This document shows positions 9,198-18,066 of a stretch of DNA of 22,375 bases, in pieces (positions within the stretch are counted from its first letter, which is position 1; every line of letters begins with the position of its first letter). The position numbers and the translations under genes were made by a program. This DNA comes from Parastagonospora avenae f. sp. tritici 18332-5 (taxonomy: Eukaryota; Ascomycota; Dothideomycetes; Pleosporales; Phaeosphaeriaceae), in NCBI GenBank assembly GCA_022559985.1, contig JAFJTR010000174.1, forward strand, positions 1-22,375, in the 5' to 3' direction. Under the pieces are notes generated by a model, which was given only the letters and a program-made list of their open reading frames with translations, made no database searches and was not told the DNA's origin.

Positions 9198-10045
9198 CTA
9201 CTGCCTGTCCAGTTCAGGATAATGGCGGAAGATGCCCATGCTGAAAGGCATCCTACGATCACTAGCAAGATAGTCCTTGAGTCCCTTTTGTTCCTGCACG
9301 CTAGCATAAAAGGTTTCGAACAACATGGGGAATTCTTTCTTCCTCACTTCCAGCTCCTTGGGGAAAGCAAATTGTAGACCACTCAACACATGCCACAAGG
9401 TGGTGTCTGCATAGCTCAGCTTCGCTCCCACAAGATGCTTGCCCTGCCCTTCCTTCTCGTTTCCCTGCAATACGCGCTCAAAGAAGCTTAGGAACTTGGG
9501 GATTCTGTTTTGCCTAAAGTCCTCGGCCTTCTTGAGCGACTCATCCTTTTGGTCTTCGTAGTACTTTCCTACTGCGACAGGGTGATGTGTGTCGTGCGCC
9601 TCATTGTTCATGTCGAGCGCAGTAAGAGTGTGAGATAGTACCCACGCCTTCTCCGCCTCATCGACGCCTGCAAGACCAAGCTTGTCGCCCAAATAGTTCA
9701 GGATGGCTGGCGTTTGGTACAAGAGCAATGGTTTCCCGTTTTTACCCTCGCCAGGGACGCGCAGGGCTGGCGGTGCAAATACGGGGGGGTTGGAGTCGGA
9801 GTCGCCCTTGGAGTTGGAAAATACGAGAGCAATGATGACATCTCTGCCTGGGATGTGTGTTAGCAGTGTCGAGTGAAGGCTCAGACGGTGACAGACGGAC
9901 CGTTTTCCTGCTCGTTGGATATGTCTGTGTAAGATACACCGGTTGCTTCGAACGCTAGACGGATGAACTCGCCTCGTCCAGGCATGCCTGGCCAGTAAAG
10001 GAGTTCATACTGTGGATGGGTGCGAGCTTTCTTGGTGGCTGACAT
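9198..10045 (-). CDS. Glutathione S-transferase, two exons
   Basis: Exons 10045-9901 and 9847-9198 give about 264 aa. The N-terminal thioredoxin-fold half has YELLYWPGMPGRGEFIRLAF (Tyr17 is the likely catalytic tyrosine of the sigma/alpha-like type) and the GSH-binding turn with QTPAILNYLG (about 93-102). The helical C-terminal half has HPVAVGKYYEDQK, a LVGAKLSYADTTLWHVL stretch and the ending FRHYPELDRQ, all typical of a fungal cytosolic GST group. It would conjugate glutathione to electrophiles; its substrate is not visible. The intron acceptor CCCAG (9848) and the GCTAAC branch point are clear. The donor is less so: GTCCGT at 9900 gives the best consensus and the right phase, while GTCACC or GTCTGA with the downstream GGCAG would also keep frame and change residues 49-52 only. 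Confidence 0.9.
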
Positions 10046-10690
10046 TGTGGTATGTACATGTGCCGATTCCACTAGTGATCTGGCTGCAGCGCCCACATTC
10101 AGCTTTATATGCGATTACTGTCAGCTTCATATACAAAGCGTCATGGTGGGGCTGCTATGTAAGACGAGGGGGGAGGCGGAAAGCTCCCGCATTAGCTCGC
10201 TCGGGATGTGGATTGTGGACGATCAGAAAGGCGGTGCAACTACTTGTACCGGTATATCAGCCCTGAGATGCAATTTTCGACCTTCTGTGCGATGTGCTGG
10301 CTCTGAGTGACCTGGAACCTGCCCATCCCACATACGCAACGGTTGGATCGCAGCATCATGTCTGCGCCTCCACGATACTGCATGCCTAGTTTGCTACGAA
10401 AGCTGTTTCCACGCCTGCTTTGTCACGGGAATTGTTCACGATCCTTTCCCATTTATTCTCTGCTTCCGCCAGCGGTTAGCCCACGTTGTGCGTGGAGAAT
10501 CGTCGTGCCTCGTCTCAACGGGTGATCATCAGCTAGTGCGCCGCGCCCGGACCTGACACACCCGAACCACATCAAATCCGCGCGTGGTGGCTGCTGCCTC
10601 AGCTCTACGTTCAATCAACCCCCTTGCTCTGTGAGCCCTTCTATCGAGCCAAAAATTGCCACTGCTCAGCCCTTTGGTGTCCTTCACACA
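10046..10690. promoter_or_regulatory. Shared upstream region, GST / CCCH gene
   Basis: 645 bp between the divergent starts of the GST gene and the CCCH zinc-finger gene. No coding sequence is supported: the open frames are short and without motifs. A TATA-like box for the GST side lies at 10104-10109. The CCCH side has C/T-rich stretches near 10,610-10,640 but no clear TATA. Confidence 0.5.
10104..10109 (-). promoter_or_regulatory. TATA-like box for the GST gene
   Basis: The minus strand reads CATATAAAGC here, 59-64 nt upstream of the GST start codon. The spacing would leave a 5' leader of about 30 nt. Placement fits a stress-inducible gene with a TATA promoter, but there is no direct proof of the transcription start. 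Confidence 0.4.
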
Positions 10691-12516
10691 ATGGCCGACC
10701 TAGATAGTTATTCTAAGCAGCTTGATAATTTTCGGGCTTCTGATGATGCTAGAGAGCGTCTCGTTAGTGTAGGTTTCCTGTCGCGTGTCCAATGCCTCTG
10801 TAGAGCTGCTCACTCCACAGTAGGAGATCATCGAAAAGTACAAAGCTTTGTCCGAAGAGCACACTAATCTGAAAAATGATTATTTGTCTGAAAGAGATAT
10901 CAGGCGGAACTACCAAAGGACTGTGGAGGAGCAGAGAAAAGACGTGTCTGCTTATGGTCGCCAGCTTGAGGCAAGCTCATTCGTTCTCGCGCTCATCGAT
11001 GGCGATGGAGCTGTTTTTCAAGACGCTCTACTCCAAACCGCTGCTGGTGACGGCGGTTCCGAAGCAGCGTCTCGGCTCTACCATGCAATTCGCGACCATG
11101 TTGCTTCGCTACATGGCAATTCTGGCAATTGGCCCATTATGGTTCAAATCTATTTGAGTCTTGATAAACTTGCCATGAAGTTGTCACAGGTTGGGCTTCT
11201 CCGTGCTCCCTCTGACCTTCGAGCCTTCGCCCAACGCTTCAGCGTCAATCAGCCTCTATTTAGTATTATAGACGTTGGCCAAGGCAAAGAAAGAGCCGAT
11301 CATAAAATTAAGGGTATACCCTCTGATGCTCCAAGCTACTTGCACTGCTGACCACCGCCTCATAGAGATGCTTCGAACATTCAGTGCCAATCCTACGTGT
11401 CGCCACATTATTTTTGGTGGCTGCCATGATTCTGGATATCTTGTCAACCTCGAACAATTCAAGCATAACGAATCCAAAGCAGCCTGCATAACCTTGTTGG
11501 AAAGTAAGTCGCTAGTGCATAAATTGCGTGTATGAGACACTACTAATTTTGTAACCTCGATGTATAGCTACGCCCGCTCACAGAGGCTTTACAGAGCTAT
11601 CTTTCTTCCAACGTGCTCGATTTGACAGTGTGTTCAAGTCTGAACCTCTACCCGACTCTGCGGCTGCTTCAATCGTATCCAACATGATTATATCTACTCC
11701 GACGCAATCTCCAGGGCTATTGCGACCGGCTACGAATCCCTCGCCAAGACCATCGGTGACCAACCCGTCACCCAACACTCCACCGTCTTCTGATACTGGG
11801 GGTCCCGTTGAACACAACGAGGATACTTCTTGGGGTGAGTCATTGATGCATGCCATATTGGGGGTGTCCTGTGTACACCATGTTGTTTCGTGCGAACGAA
11901 CGTGGAAGTCTAGTGCTGACTGCATACAGCCATTGTCGGCAAGTCCGCCGTCGCCATCGGCAACATTTCCCTTGCCCCAACTACCAAGACGAATAGAAAG
12001 AAGAAATATGCCTATTACAACAAGGAAGAACAAAGATTGGATGAGCCGCTACCATCACGTGACCCGGCCGCCGCTGCATCGCTGGAGGAACGCATGAAGC
12101 GCACCGGAAAGAAGATGTGCAACCACTGGCATCTTGGTGGCCACTGCGACAATGGCAAACTATGCCAATTTCAGCATGAGCCGAAGCTGACCCCGGGTGA
12201 ACTGAATGCCCTACGCTACAAGACACGCAGTCTTGCTTGTAAGAACAGGTACTGTGAGAACATTGACTGCTGTAAGTTGACCATAACTATCACTCCGGTC
12301 GCGGCCAACATACACGTATGAGCCTCGCTGTCTCAATTCCAGTCATATCCAGTTCAATCCAGCTAATAATTCGTAGATCTGGGACATCAGTGCGCTCTCG
12401 AGAGGGACTTTGGAAAGTGTCAGTATCCAGACAGCTGCCACTTGCGGGCGACGCATGGTATGGACAAGATGAAGTACGTCAGATACGACAAAGACGGCAA
12501 CCCCGAGTATGCGTAG
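10691..12516 (+). CDS. CCCH zinc-finger protein with NYN/PIN-like N-terminal domain, six exons
   Basis: Exons 10691-10768, 10824-11313, 11366-11503, 11568-11834, 11930-12271 and 12377-12516 give 484 aa. Donors are GTAGGT, GTATAC, GTAAGT, GTGAGT and GTAAGT; all acceptors end in AG and all phases agree. Residues about 5-75 look like a coiled coil. Residues about 78-240 form the domain seen in many fungal CCCH proteins: FVLALIDGDG (Asp85, Asp87), LFSIIDVGQGKERADHKIKE (Asp176, Asp185), then HIIFGGCHDSGYL (Asp211). This order of acidic motifs resembles NYN/PIN nucleases. A Ser/Pro-rich linker follows. Residues 388-407 are a textbook C-x8-C-x5-C-x3-H finger, and about 430-475 carry further Cys/His clusters (ENIDC, GHQC, KCQYPDSCHLRATHGM). 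RNA binding is expected; nuclease activity is inference. The gene is divergent from GST. Confidence 0.88.
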
Positions 12517-12682
12517 ATCTACCTTGTAAGGACCATATGCCTCATTTCACAGTATTATTATATCTAGCTCCAGCTTCACGTCCACACGACGTGCGAACGT
12601 ATCGCTATCGAGACATCAATACAAGCCCTCCTCTCTCGAGCCAAGCGTCCATACTGCATGAGACGTCATTCCCCCACCACAC

Positions 12683-12847
12683 TCAATCATCCTGTAGGAT
12701 GGCCTCGCAGTCCGCCTGTTCCTCCAACCCTTTCTTGAACTGGAACATATACTCCCAGGCCCTTTCGACCTTCACCTTCCCTGTCTCAGTCTTCATCAAG
12801 CCCGGATAATGAAGCAGCCTAACGTCCATAAGCTCGACCAGCGTCAA
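12683..12847 (-). pseudogene. Conserved C-terminal segment of the HD protein, beyond a TAA
   Basis: Directly after the TAA (12848-12850) the same frame stays open for 54 more codons to a TGA at 12683-12685. The first 25 codons encode LTLVELMDVRLLHYPG, then LMKTETGK and an aromatic/charged helix. A PG-M/L-MKTE motif followed by a charged helix is the usual C-terminus of this HD family. The segment therefore looks like the true end of the gene. No intron with good sites removes the TAA: the only frame-keeping option (GTTAAT...CGAG, 45 nt) has a poor donor and acceptor and would delete conserved spacing. Confidence 0.65.
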
Positions 12848-13501
12848 TTAAGTATTTTCCCTCAGCTTATCATTAACACCTCCGTAGAGTGCTCCCCGCG
12901 CAATGCCCATTTCTCCCAACGCATCTAAGCGATCCGCATCTTGGACAATTCTCAGTGCAGGATGACGACGCAAAACTCCCTGCACGTGTGTGGGATCATT
13001 TCTCTCGAGTGAAAATGACACGCTCGAAGCGATTTCGGCAGCTGCGTCGGCGATGTGTCGAGGCCATTCCAGATCGGTGAGAAAGGAATGCACGATCTTG
13101 TGCTGGCGCTCAAGCTGTTGTTCAGGCGTCATCAGAGCTCCATCCTGTACTGCTGATTTGAGGTATTTCCCATCCCCGATATCATGGACCAGCGCCGCAG
13201 TAAATATCACTAGTGGATCCATCTCCCATGCCCCGCGCTCTTTCATCCAGAGTGAGTGCGCAATCCCCAGGACGTGAACGCAGTGCTCGTAATCGTGCAA
13301 AGCGTCGTAGTCTGGCCCGTTCATATACTCGCGTACGGCTATGTTGACACGGGTGAACCATGTCCGGTTATGCTCGGTGGGTTTGACACCGCAGAGAAGG
13401 GCGTCGAGGTTGAGGAGGCGAGTATCGCGCGCGTATGTCATAGCGTAGGAGGTGGGAGACAAAGGCTTTGTCAAGGCTTTAATTCGGAAGCCGTTGAACA
13501 T
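12848..13501 (-). CDS. HD-domain phosphohydrolase, probably truncated
   Basis: 217 aa from ATG at 13501 to TAA; a second Met at residue 21 could also be the start. The HD-superfamily metal site is visible: His69/His73 in LHDYEHCVHVLGIA, the HD pair at 106-107 in TAALVHDIGDGKY, and Asp188/Asp190 in IVQDADRLDALG. The arrangement is that of small soluble HD proteins such as bacterial YedJ and their fungal relatives; the substrate is unknown, with nucleotides or related phosphoesters likely. The catalytic core is complete, but the family's C-terminal helix lies past the stop codon, giving 272 aa if the codon were sense. It may be a recent nonsense allele, a sequencing error or a truncated but active enzyme. 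It is convergent with the CCCH gene. Confidence 0.8.
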   Translation of the reverse strand: MFNGFRIKALTKPLSPTSYAMTYARDTRLLNLDALLCGVKPTEHNRTWFTRVNIAVREYMNGPDYDALHDYEHCVHVLGIAHSLWMKERGAWEMDPLVIFTAALVHDIGDGKYLKSAVQDGALMTPEQQLERQHKIVHSFLTDLEWPRHIADAAAEIASSVSFSLERNDPTHVQGVLRRHPALRIVQDADRLDALGEMGIARGALYGGVNDKLRENT

Positions 13502-14280
13502 TTGACCTAAATAGGAGCATTGGTCAAGATGTTTGTCGGGTTCTTAGTGGTCGATATGTGTGCTAATAAATGTACTCAGGCGGATGAGGTCGAGTACAAG
13601 GTCGAGACTAGTAGCGGTGGGGGTGAGAGGCGACGTAACGAGGCTTGCGTATATATGTATGAGAGGCGGAGTCACAGGGGCGCAGTCCACAAGGCACCAG
13701 TCTCCGCAACAGAGCACAAAGTGAAAGCCTCTGTTGTAGGGTGAAATATGTAGTGGTTACCTAGGTAGTCTTTGTATTTGGCACGTGCTTTCAGTGCCTG
13801 GTAGTAACAATCTATGAGACTGGATTTAGTAGCTATAATTCCGAGTCCGATTAGATGAATTCACAGACTCGATGTGATAAGAACAAGTACCGTCTTAGAC
13901 TCTCTGTCTTTTTGATACTGGGAGAAGTTATAATATGAAAGGTTTATGGGGAAGTCGCGATGTTATTACCCAACGCACGCCTCTGATCTAAGTTAAACAT
14001 TATTCTACTTGTGCATGAACACACTTTAACATCGACGCTAGATGTCATTTCCCTGTAGAGCAAAAGACGCCGTAATTGTATAGATAGGCCTTAACTAGGA
14101 CTATAGTAGTCCAATTCTACAAGTTACTCGAAGAATGTGCATCTGGTGCTCCTTCAAGTATGCAGCGTTGGCATCTGGTGCAGTCATAACAGCACGAATC
14201 AGTACAGCTTTGTTTTAGACACGCGCGCCAGGACTAAAATTTGTTAATGATGTGGAATTTCCATTGGGCTGATGACCAAC
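13502..14280. other. Intergenic, no gene seen
   Basis: 779 bp upstream of the HD gene and downstream of the MARVEL gene, both on the minus strand. An open plus-strand frame at 13520-13744 lacks motifs and codon bias. The DNA from about 13,740 to 14,220 is AT-rich with no coding signal. An 11-bp direct repeat (GCATCTGGTGC) lies at 14139-14149 and 14171-14181. Nothing else stands out. Confidence 0.5.
14139..14181. repeat. 11-bp direct repeat pair
   Basis: GCATCTGGTGC occurs at 14139-14149 and again at 14171-14181, a spacing of 32 bp. It is in the 3' flank of the MARVEL gene. No function is evident. Confidence 0.5.
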
Positions 14281-14793
14281 TTACGGTGCCGCGCGGCGGG
14301 AGAGGCGGTGAACAGTAATTATACCCAGAAGGGACGTCGCAAACCACATGACCATTGAAAGAAAGGAAATAGCCTGAGCTGTCCTCCATTGGCCACAGTT
14401 GTTGTCTCGGCTCAATGAGAAGCCAGCCCAGTTCCAGGCAGATCCACAATTTGTGCCGTTGAACCAATCTACAAGAAGACCGAAGACAGCTGCCCAACCG
14501 GCGGTGAAGACTAAATCAAGTCAGAACAGTGTATATATGGATTCGATGGGCTTGGGCGACGTACCAAGGTCAGAGACATAGCCAGTCATTGAGGAACTCG
14601 TTGGAACTGCCCATATGATGGCGCCGATGATGGACAGAGAAGACCATATAATGGCAAAAACGACGCGACCAAATGGTCCATCATTATGTCGAGAGCGCTG
14701 GTACAGGAAGTAGGCTGTAAGACCAAGTACGATGCCTGCAAAGACGAATTGTGCAATGCGAAGGACGAGAGAGACAAGTCGAGAGACGATCAT
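14281..14793 (-). CDS. MARVEL-domain integral membrane protein, two exons
   Basis: Exons 14793-14565 and 14510-14281 give 152 aa. The intron (54 nt) has donor GTACGT and acceptor TTTAG; the split codon gives Val in SDL-V-FTAGWAAVF. Four hydrophobic segments are seen: about 4-30 (VLRIAQFVFAGIVLGLTAYF), 41-63 (VVFAIIWSSLSIIGAIIWAV), 75-90 (FTAGWAAVFGLLVDWF) and 120-142 (AISFLSMVMWFATSLLGIIT). A Cys-containing loop (GTNCGS, then NNCGQWRTAQA) lies between helices 3 and 4. This is the layout of small fungal MARVEL proteins, which sit in plasma-membrane or eisosome-like domains; yeast Nce102 is a distant relative. The stop codon overlaps a GTAAGT, so a further 3' intron cannot be ruled out. It is the last intact gene before the transposon block. 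Confidence 0.85.
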
Positions 14794-15315
14794 TTTTATG
14801 GGGTGTTTGAGAACTTTCGATAGAGATACTCAGTGAGGTGGGTGAAGTTGAGTCGCTTTTGTTGTAGGAGAGCAGTTCTCGCATGATCAGACATCTCTTT
14901 CTGAGACGACCTACCTGTATATGTAACATTTCACACCTTGTGATTTGACCTTGAACTTGGAACTACAACAACGTCAGCCACGTCTGTTGCGTAGAGCCAG
15001 TACGCAAGCAACGTGTTAAGTTTCTGGGCATTTCAGAACCATGTCATGTTTTTCGCATAGTCACAGGATCCACGCCTTGTTCCTTGAAGATAGAGCCGAT
15101 ACGAATCGTTACTATTGGATAGCCAAGCTCACGTTCGGCCCGATAAGACCTTTTTGCGTGCGTGGATGTGCAGAAAGTTTAAAATTCAGCCTCGTCGTGG
15201 TGGCTGATGCTACAAGGCTTAAGTTACCGAGGATGACGGCCCAACGCGCGCGACGGCCTAACGCGCACCTCGTCAAAACCGCACCTCTACCTCAACACTA
15301 CATAACTCTATCAAT
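14794..15315. other. Upstream of MARVEL gene and 5' end of the pogo-like element
   Basis: No gene is supported. The left part (to about 15,190) should hold the MARVEL promoter. From about 15,205 on, a GC-rich stretch with a subterminal direct repeat leads into the transposase and is probably the 5' end of the transposon. A terminal inverted repeat could not be fixed because the matching 3' end is missing from the window. Confidence 0.45.
15235..15266 (+). repeat. Subterminal direct repeats of the pogo-like element
   Basis: GACGGCCCAACGCGC (15235-15249) and GACGGCCTAACGCGC (15252-15266) are two 15-bp copies with a 17-bp period and one C/T difference. They lie 50-80 bp upstream of the transposase start. 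Such repeats may be transposase-binding sites, as in other DNA transposons; this is inference from position. Confidence 0.5.
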
Positions 15316-16740
15316 ATGGGAGCAATTGAGGATGCGCTTGCAGCTATTGAAGCTCGTGAGCTAGGAGAAAAGATCAATTATACTCAGATTGCAAAAGAAT
15401 ATAATGTTGTGCGATCTACGCTCACACGAAGGCACCAAGGTATTTCAACGTCACGTAGCCTCGAGGCTCAAAACCAGCAAGCGCTCCACCCCCAACAGGA
15501 GCTAGAGCTCCTACGCTATATCGAGCGCCTCACAAGGCAAGGCCTACCTCCTACACGGCCTATGATACGACGCTTTGCCTCAGAGATAGCTAAAAAGGAG
15601 CTCGGCGTACACTGGGTTGATCGATATATCAAGCGACACCAGGTTGATCTCATCTCACGCTGGGCGACTGGAATCGAACGCGCGCGCTACCAGGCTGATT
15701 CTATATTAAAGTATACCTTCTATTTCAGCCTCCTGCGCGAGAAAATCAGCAAATACGACGTTGAGGCTCGTAATATGTATAATATGGATGAGAAAGGCTG
15801 CATGCTAGGAATACTTACTCGCTCAAAGCAGGTGTTCAGCAGGAGGCTATATAAGGAGGGGAGGATCAAGGCTCATATCCAGGATGGTAATCAGGAATGG
15901 ATAACGCTGCTAGCCTGTATATGCGCTGATAGATCAGCCCTTGCGCCTGCGCTGATATATCAATCTGCCTTAGGTTCAAGACAGGACACCTGGCTACAAG
16001 CTCTAAGGCCGGAGGATTGAGTGTATATATACTCCTCACCTTCTGGCTGGACGAACAACGACATAGGACTATCCTGGCTCAAACAGGTGTTTGATCGATC
16101 TACGAAGGAGAAGGCAGGGTAGAGCTATCGATTACTCATCCTTGATGGCTATGGACCTTATCTTACAATAGATTTTATCGAGTACTGCGATCGGAATAGA
16201 ATCCTCCTTGCAGTATACCCCCCTCATTCAACTTACACCTGTAAGAGGCTGAAGCCCTAATTAGTAGTACTCGGCTTGTAGCCTTTGTTAGGGTGTTGTT
16301 GGGTGGAACCCTCGGACCTTCATCGGCGCTCTAGGAACCTCTGGAAGTTTCTCGAACCTAGCACTACGCGATACATAGACTCAGCGCAGGTGTAGTGTAG
16401 CTTCTCTATCGAATTCATCACTGTTTACCTTGCACTTATGGTCAATCCATCGCACCCTTACAACACCCTCCAGCCGCTTAACGCCGTCATGTTCAAGCTA
16501 TTCTTATCAGCCTACTTAAACTAGGTAGCTGCGTTTATAGAGAGGTGCTAAGGGCTCACATCTACAAGTAAAAGAGACTTCTATTCCATGTTTATGGCTG
16601 CATGGGAGACCTCGTTTAAGGAGGAGACTATACTTAAGGCATTTAAGGCAACTAGCCTCTCACCTCTTAACCCAGAGGTGATACTCAAACGATTCAATCA
16701 GCCAGCTCAATCAGGCCAATTAAGTGATAGCGACTCCTTA
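15316..16740 (+). pseudogene. Pogo/Fot1-like transposase, RIP-damaged and interrupted
   Basis: The frame starts at ATG 15316 and is intact for 234 codons. Residues 1 to about 45 are a psq-type helix-turn-helix (INYTQIAKEYNVVRSTLTRR), about 55-125 a CENP-B-type DNA-binding domain, and from about 130 the DDE_1 nuclease. The first catalytic Asp is Asp158 (YNMDEKG) and the second is at 16144-16146 (LILDGYG). The third, expected in the PHST...LQPLD motif, reads Asn at 16480-16482. Stops occur at 16018 (TGA), 16120 (TAG), 16525 (TAG) and 16549 (TAA), approximate for the last three. The frame continues unchanged to the C-terminal LSPLNPEVILKRF block near 16,660-16,700. A 223-bp solo LTR sits in the middle. 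The 3' end is lost where the copia relic begins. The element is dead; it would once have moved by cut and paste at TA sites. Confidence 0.88.
16240..16462. mobile_element. Solo LTR (223 bp) with 5-bp target duplication
   Basis: The insert begins TGTAAGAGG and ends CCCTTACA, so it has the TG...CA ends of an LTR with a short inverted repeat (TGTAAG/CTTACA). It is flanked by ACACC on both sides (16235-16239 and 16463-16467). Removing the insert and one ACACC rejoins the transposase frame exactly (HSTYT then LQPLNAV). No internal retrotransposon sequence is present, so it is a solo LTR left by recombination between two LTRs. Its first 20 bases resemble the start of the plus-strand copia LTR at 19853. 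Confidence 0.85.
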
Positions 16741-18066
16741 GCCTCGCGAGTGCTGATCACCTTAGCCATAGAGGGGATCTATACACGGTAGATGTCCGTT
16801 GACTAGTATCCTACTAGGTAACTAATCTAGGCCTTAGGATCGAGCCTCTGTAGTCTCGACTTTCCTCAGTAGGTGTCGTCCGTCATTGCGAAAGCTTTGC
16901 ATCTATATGCTTTTAGATAAGATTAGTTTAGTTTTCAGGGTCCGGTGACTACGCTATTTATAGCAGCAGCGCGTGTAAAGAATACTTCGTATGGTGTCTT
17001 CCAGTTATTTAGGTAGTTCAGCGTTCGATTGTAGAGGTATACTGCTGCCCTCGTGATTTCTGGCCAGAGTTCCCATGGAATATTCGCATCCAGCCGAATT
17101 GCGCGTGCCTTCTCTTTTATCACACCCCCTGAGCGCTCTGCTCCTCCGTTTTGAGCTTAGGTGTCTGGAGCAGAGGGCTTGAGTCTGATTAATGGGGACG
17201 TGCACTATTTCTTAACTTCTTGTTTAACAGTGACGATCTCGTTGTCTGTCTTAATGACTTTAACTGTGATGTTAAATTATCTCTTCATGAATTGGATAAA
17301 AAGGCCTAGGAGTCGTATGATTGAGCGGGCTGGCCTGTTGTCCTTAAAGTAGAAGTCCCATATAAATCGGGTACGTCTGCAGGTAACTAGCATCTGGCTC
17401 TTCTCCTTAGTGAAGCTGCCTTCCTTATACTCGTGGAAATCGATGGCTATCCTTTCACCAGGTCCTTCGTCGTTTGTTCTTGGAGTCCTGCGTATTTGGC
17501 GTTTCGATTTTGATTTGCCGCAGGCGTCGCATTCTATAGTGGTAATGCCTTTGATTCTCACCCCCTCAGATTGCTGCACGAGGTGCTCGATCGCAGACGG
17601 ACCGGGATGCCCAAGTCGTTTATGCCATAAGATGGCAGTCGCCCTCTGTGGTGATCGTTTGGCTCGATTCATACGCACATGGAAGGCTGACGTTAGTATG
17701 GCAGGTTGTTCGATGATCTATTGCCCATAGCGTTCTAATAGGATAGCGATGATTAAACCGTCCCTTCGTCGCAGGCTTGTTGGGTCTTCTCGGTTGTCCC
17801 ACCATATACCTTGTCGTCGGAGTAACCGGAAAGAGACGAGATTGCAGAGGAAATCTAGGCACTATGCGACATTTTCGAGACGCATGATTTGTTTGCCCTA
17901 AGATCCCTCTGCCATCATTCTAACTGCTCCGTATCCTTGTATCTAAATCGTCGAGTTCCTAGCCTAGATATAGTCTCCTATCCCCGGGTCGCGTACGTCT
18001 TTAAGCCGGGAGAGATTGTTGCAGATGTGCGTTGTTGAGCCAGAATCCAGGATGAACGCATCCTTT
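16740..18066 (-). pseudogene. Ty1/copia pol relic: protease and integrase
   Basis: Continues the gag frame without any net frameshift. The protease motif FILDSGSTTHICNN is at about 18,024-18,053, with DSG at 18039-18047. An open segment at 17277-17678 carries the gag-pre-integrase HHCC zinc site (LWHKRLGHPGPSAIEHL, then IECDACGKSKSKRQ) and the first integrase strand (IAIDFHEY). A second open segment (16935-17123) has the integrase C-terminal part (RLDANIPWELWPEITRAAVY, then LYNRTL and TPYEVFF). Below 16935 the copia linker is readable between stops (CKAFAM, SRLQRLDPKA, YLVGY, STDIYRV). Reverse transcriptase and RNase H are absent: the relic is cut off near 16,740 against the pogo transposase. 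Many stops interrupt the frame, so it is not functional. Confidence 0.85.

Noticed and set aside
12804..12848. A 45-nt intron removing the TAA of the HD gene
   Set aside because: Approximate position. GTTAAT and CGAG are poor splice sites, and splicing would remove residues whose number matches the family.
13520..13744. Open plus-strand frame of 74 codons upstream of the HD gene
   Set aside because: No motif, odd residue composition and no partner exon.
14234..14497. 87-codon minus-strand frame over the MARVEL gene's second exon
   Set aside because: It is out of frame with the spliced MARVEL protein, whose fourth helix and QWRTAQA motif lie in the other frame.
16240..16462. Reading the 223-bp insert as a MITE of a DNA transposon
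   Set aside because: TG...CA ends and a 5-bp duplication point to an LTR; common DNA transposons in fungi make TA, 3-bp or 8-bp duplications.
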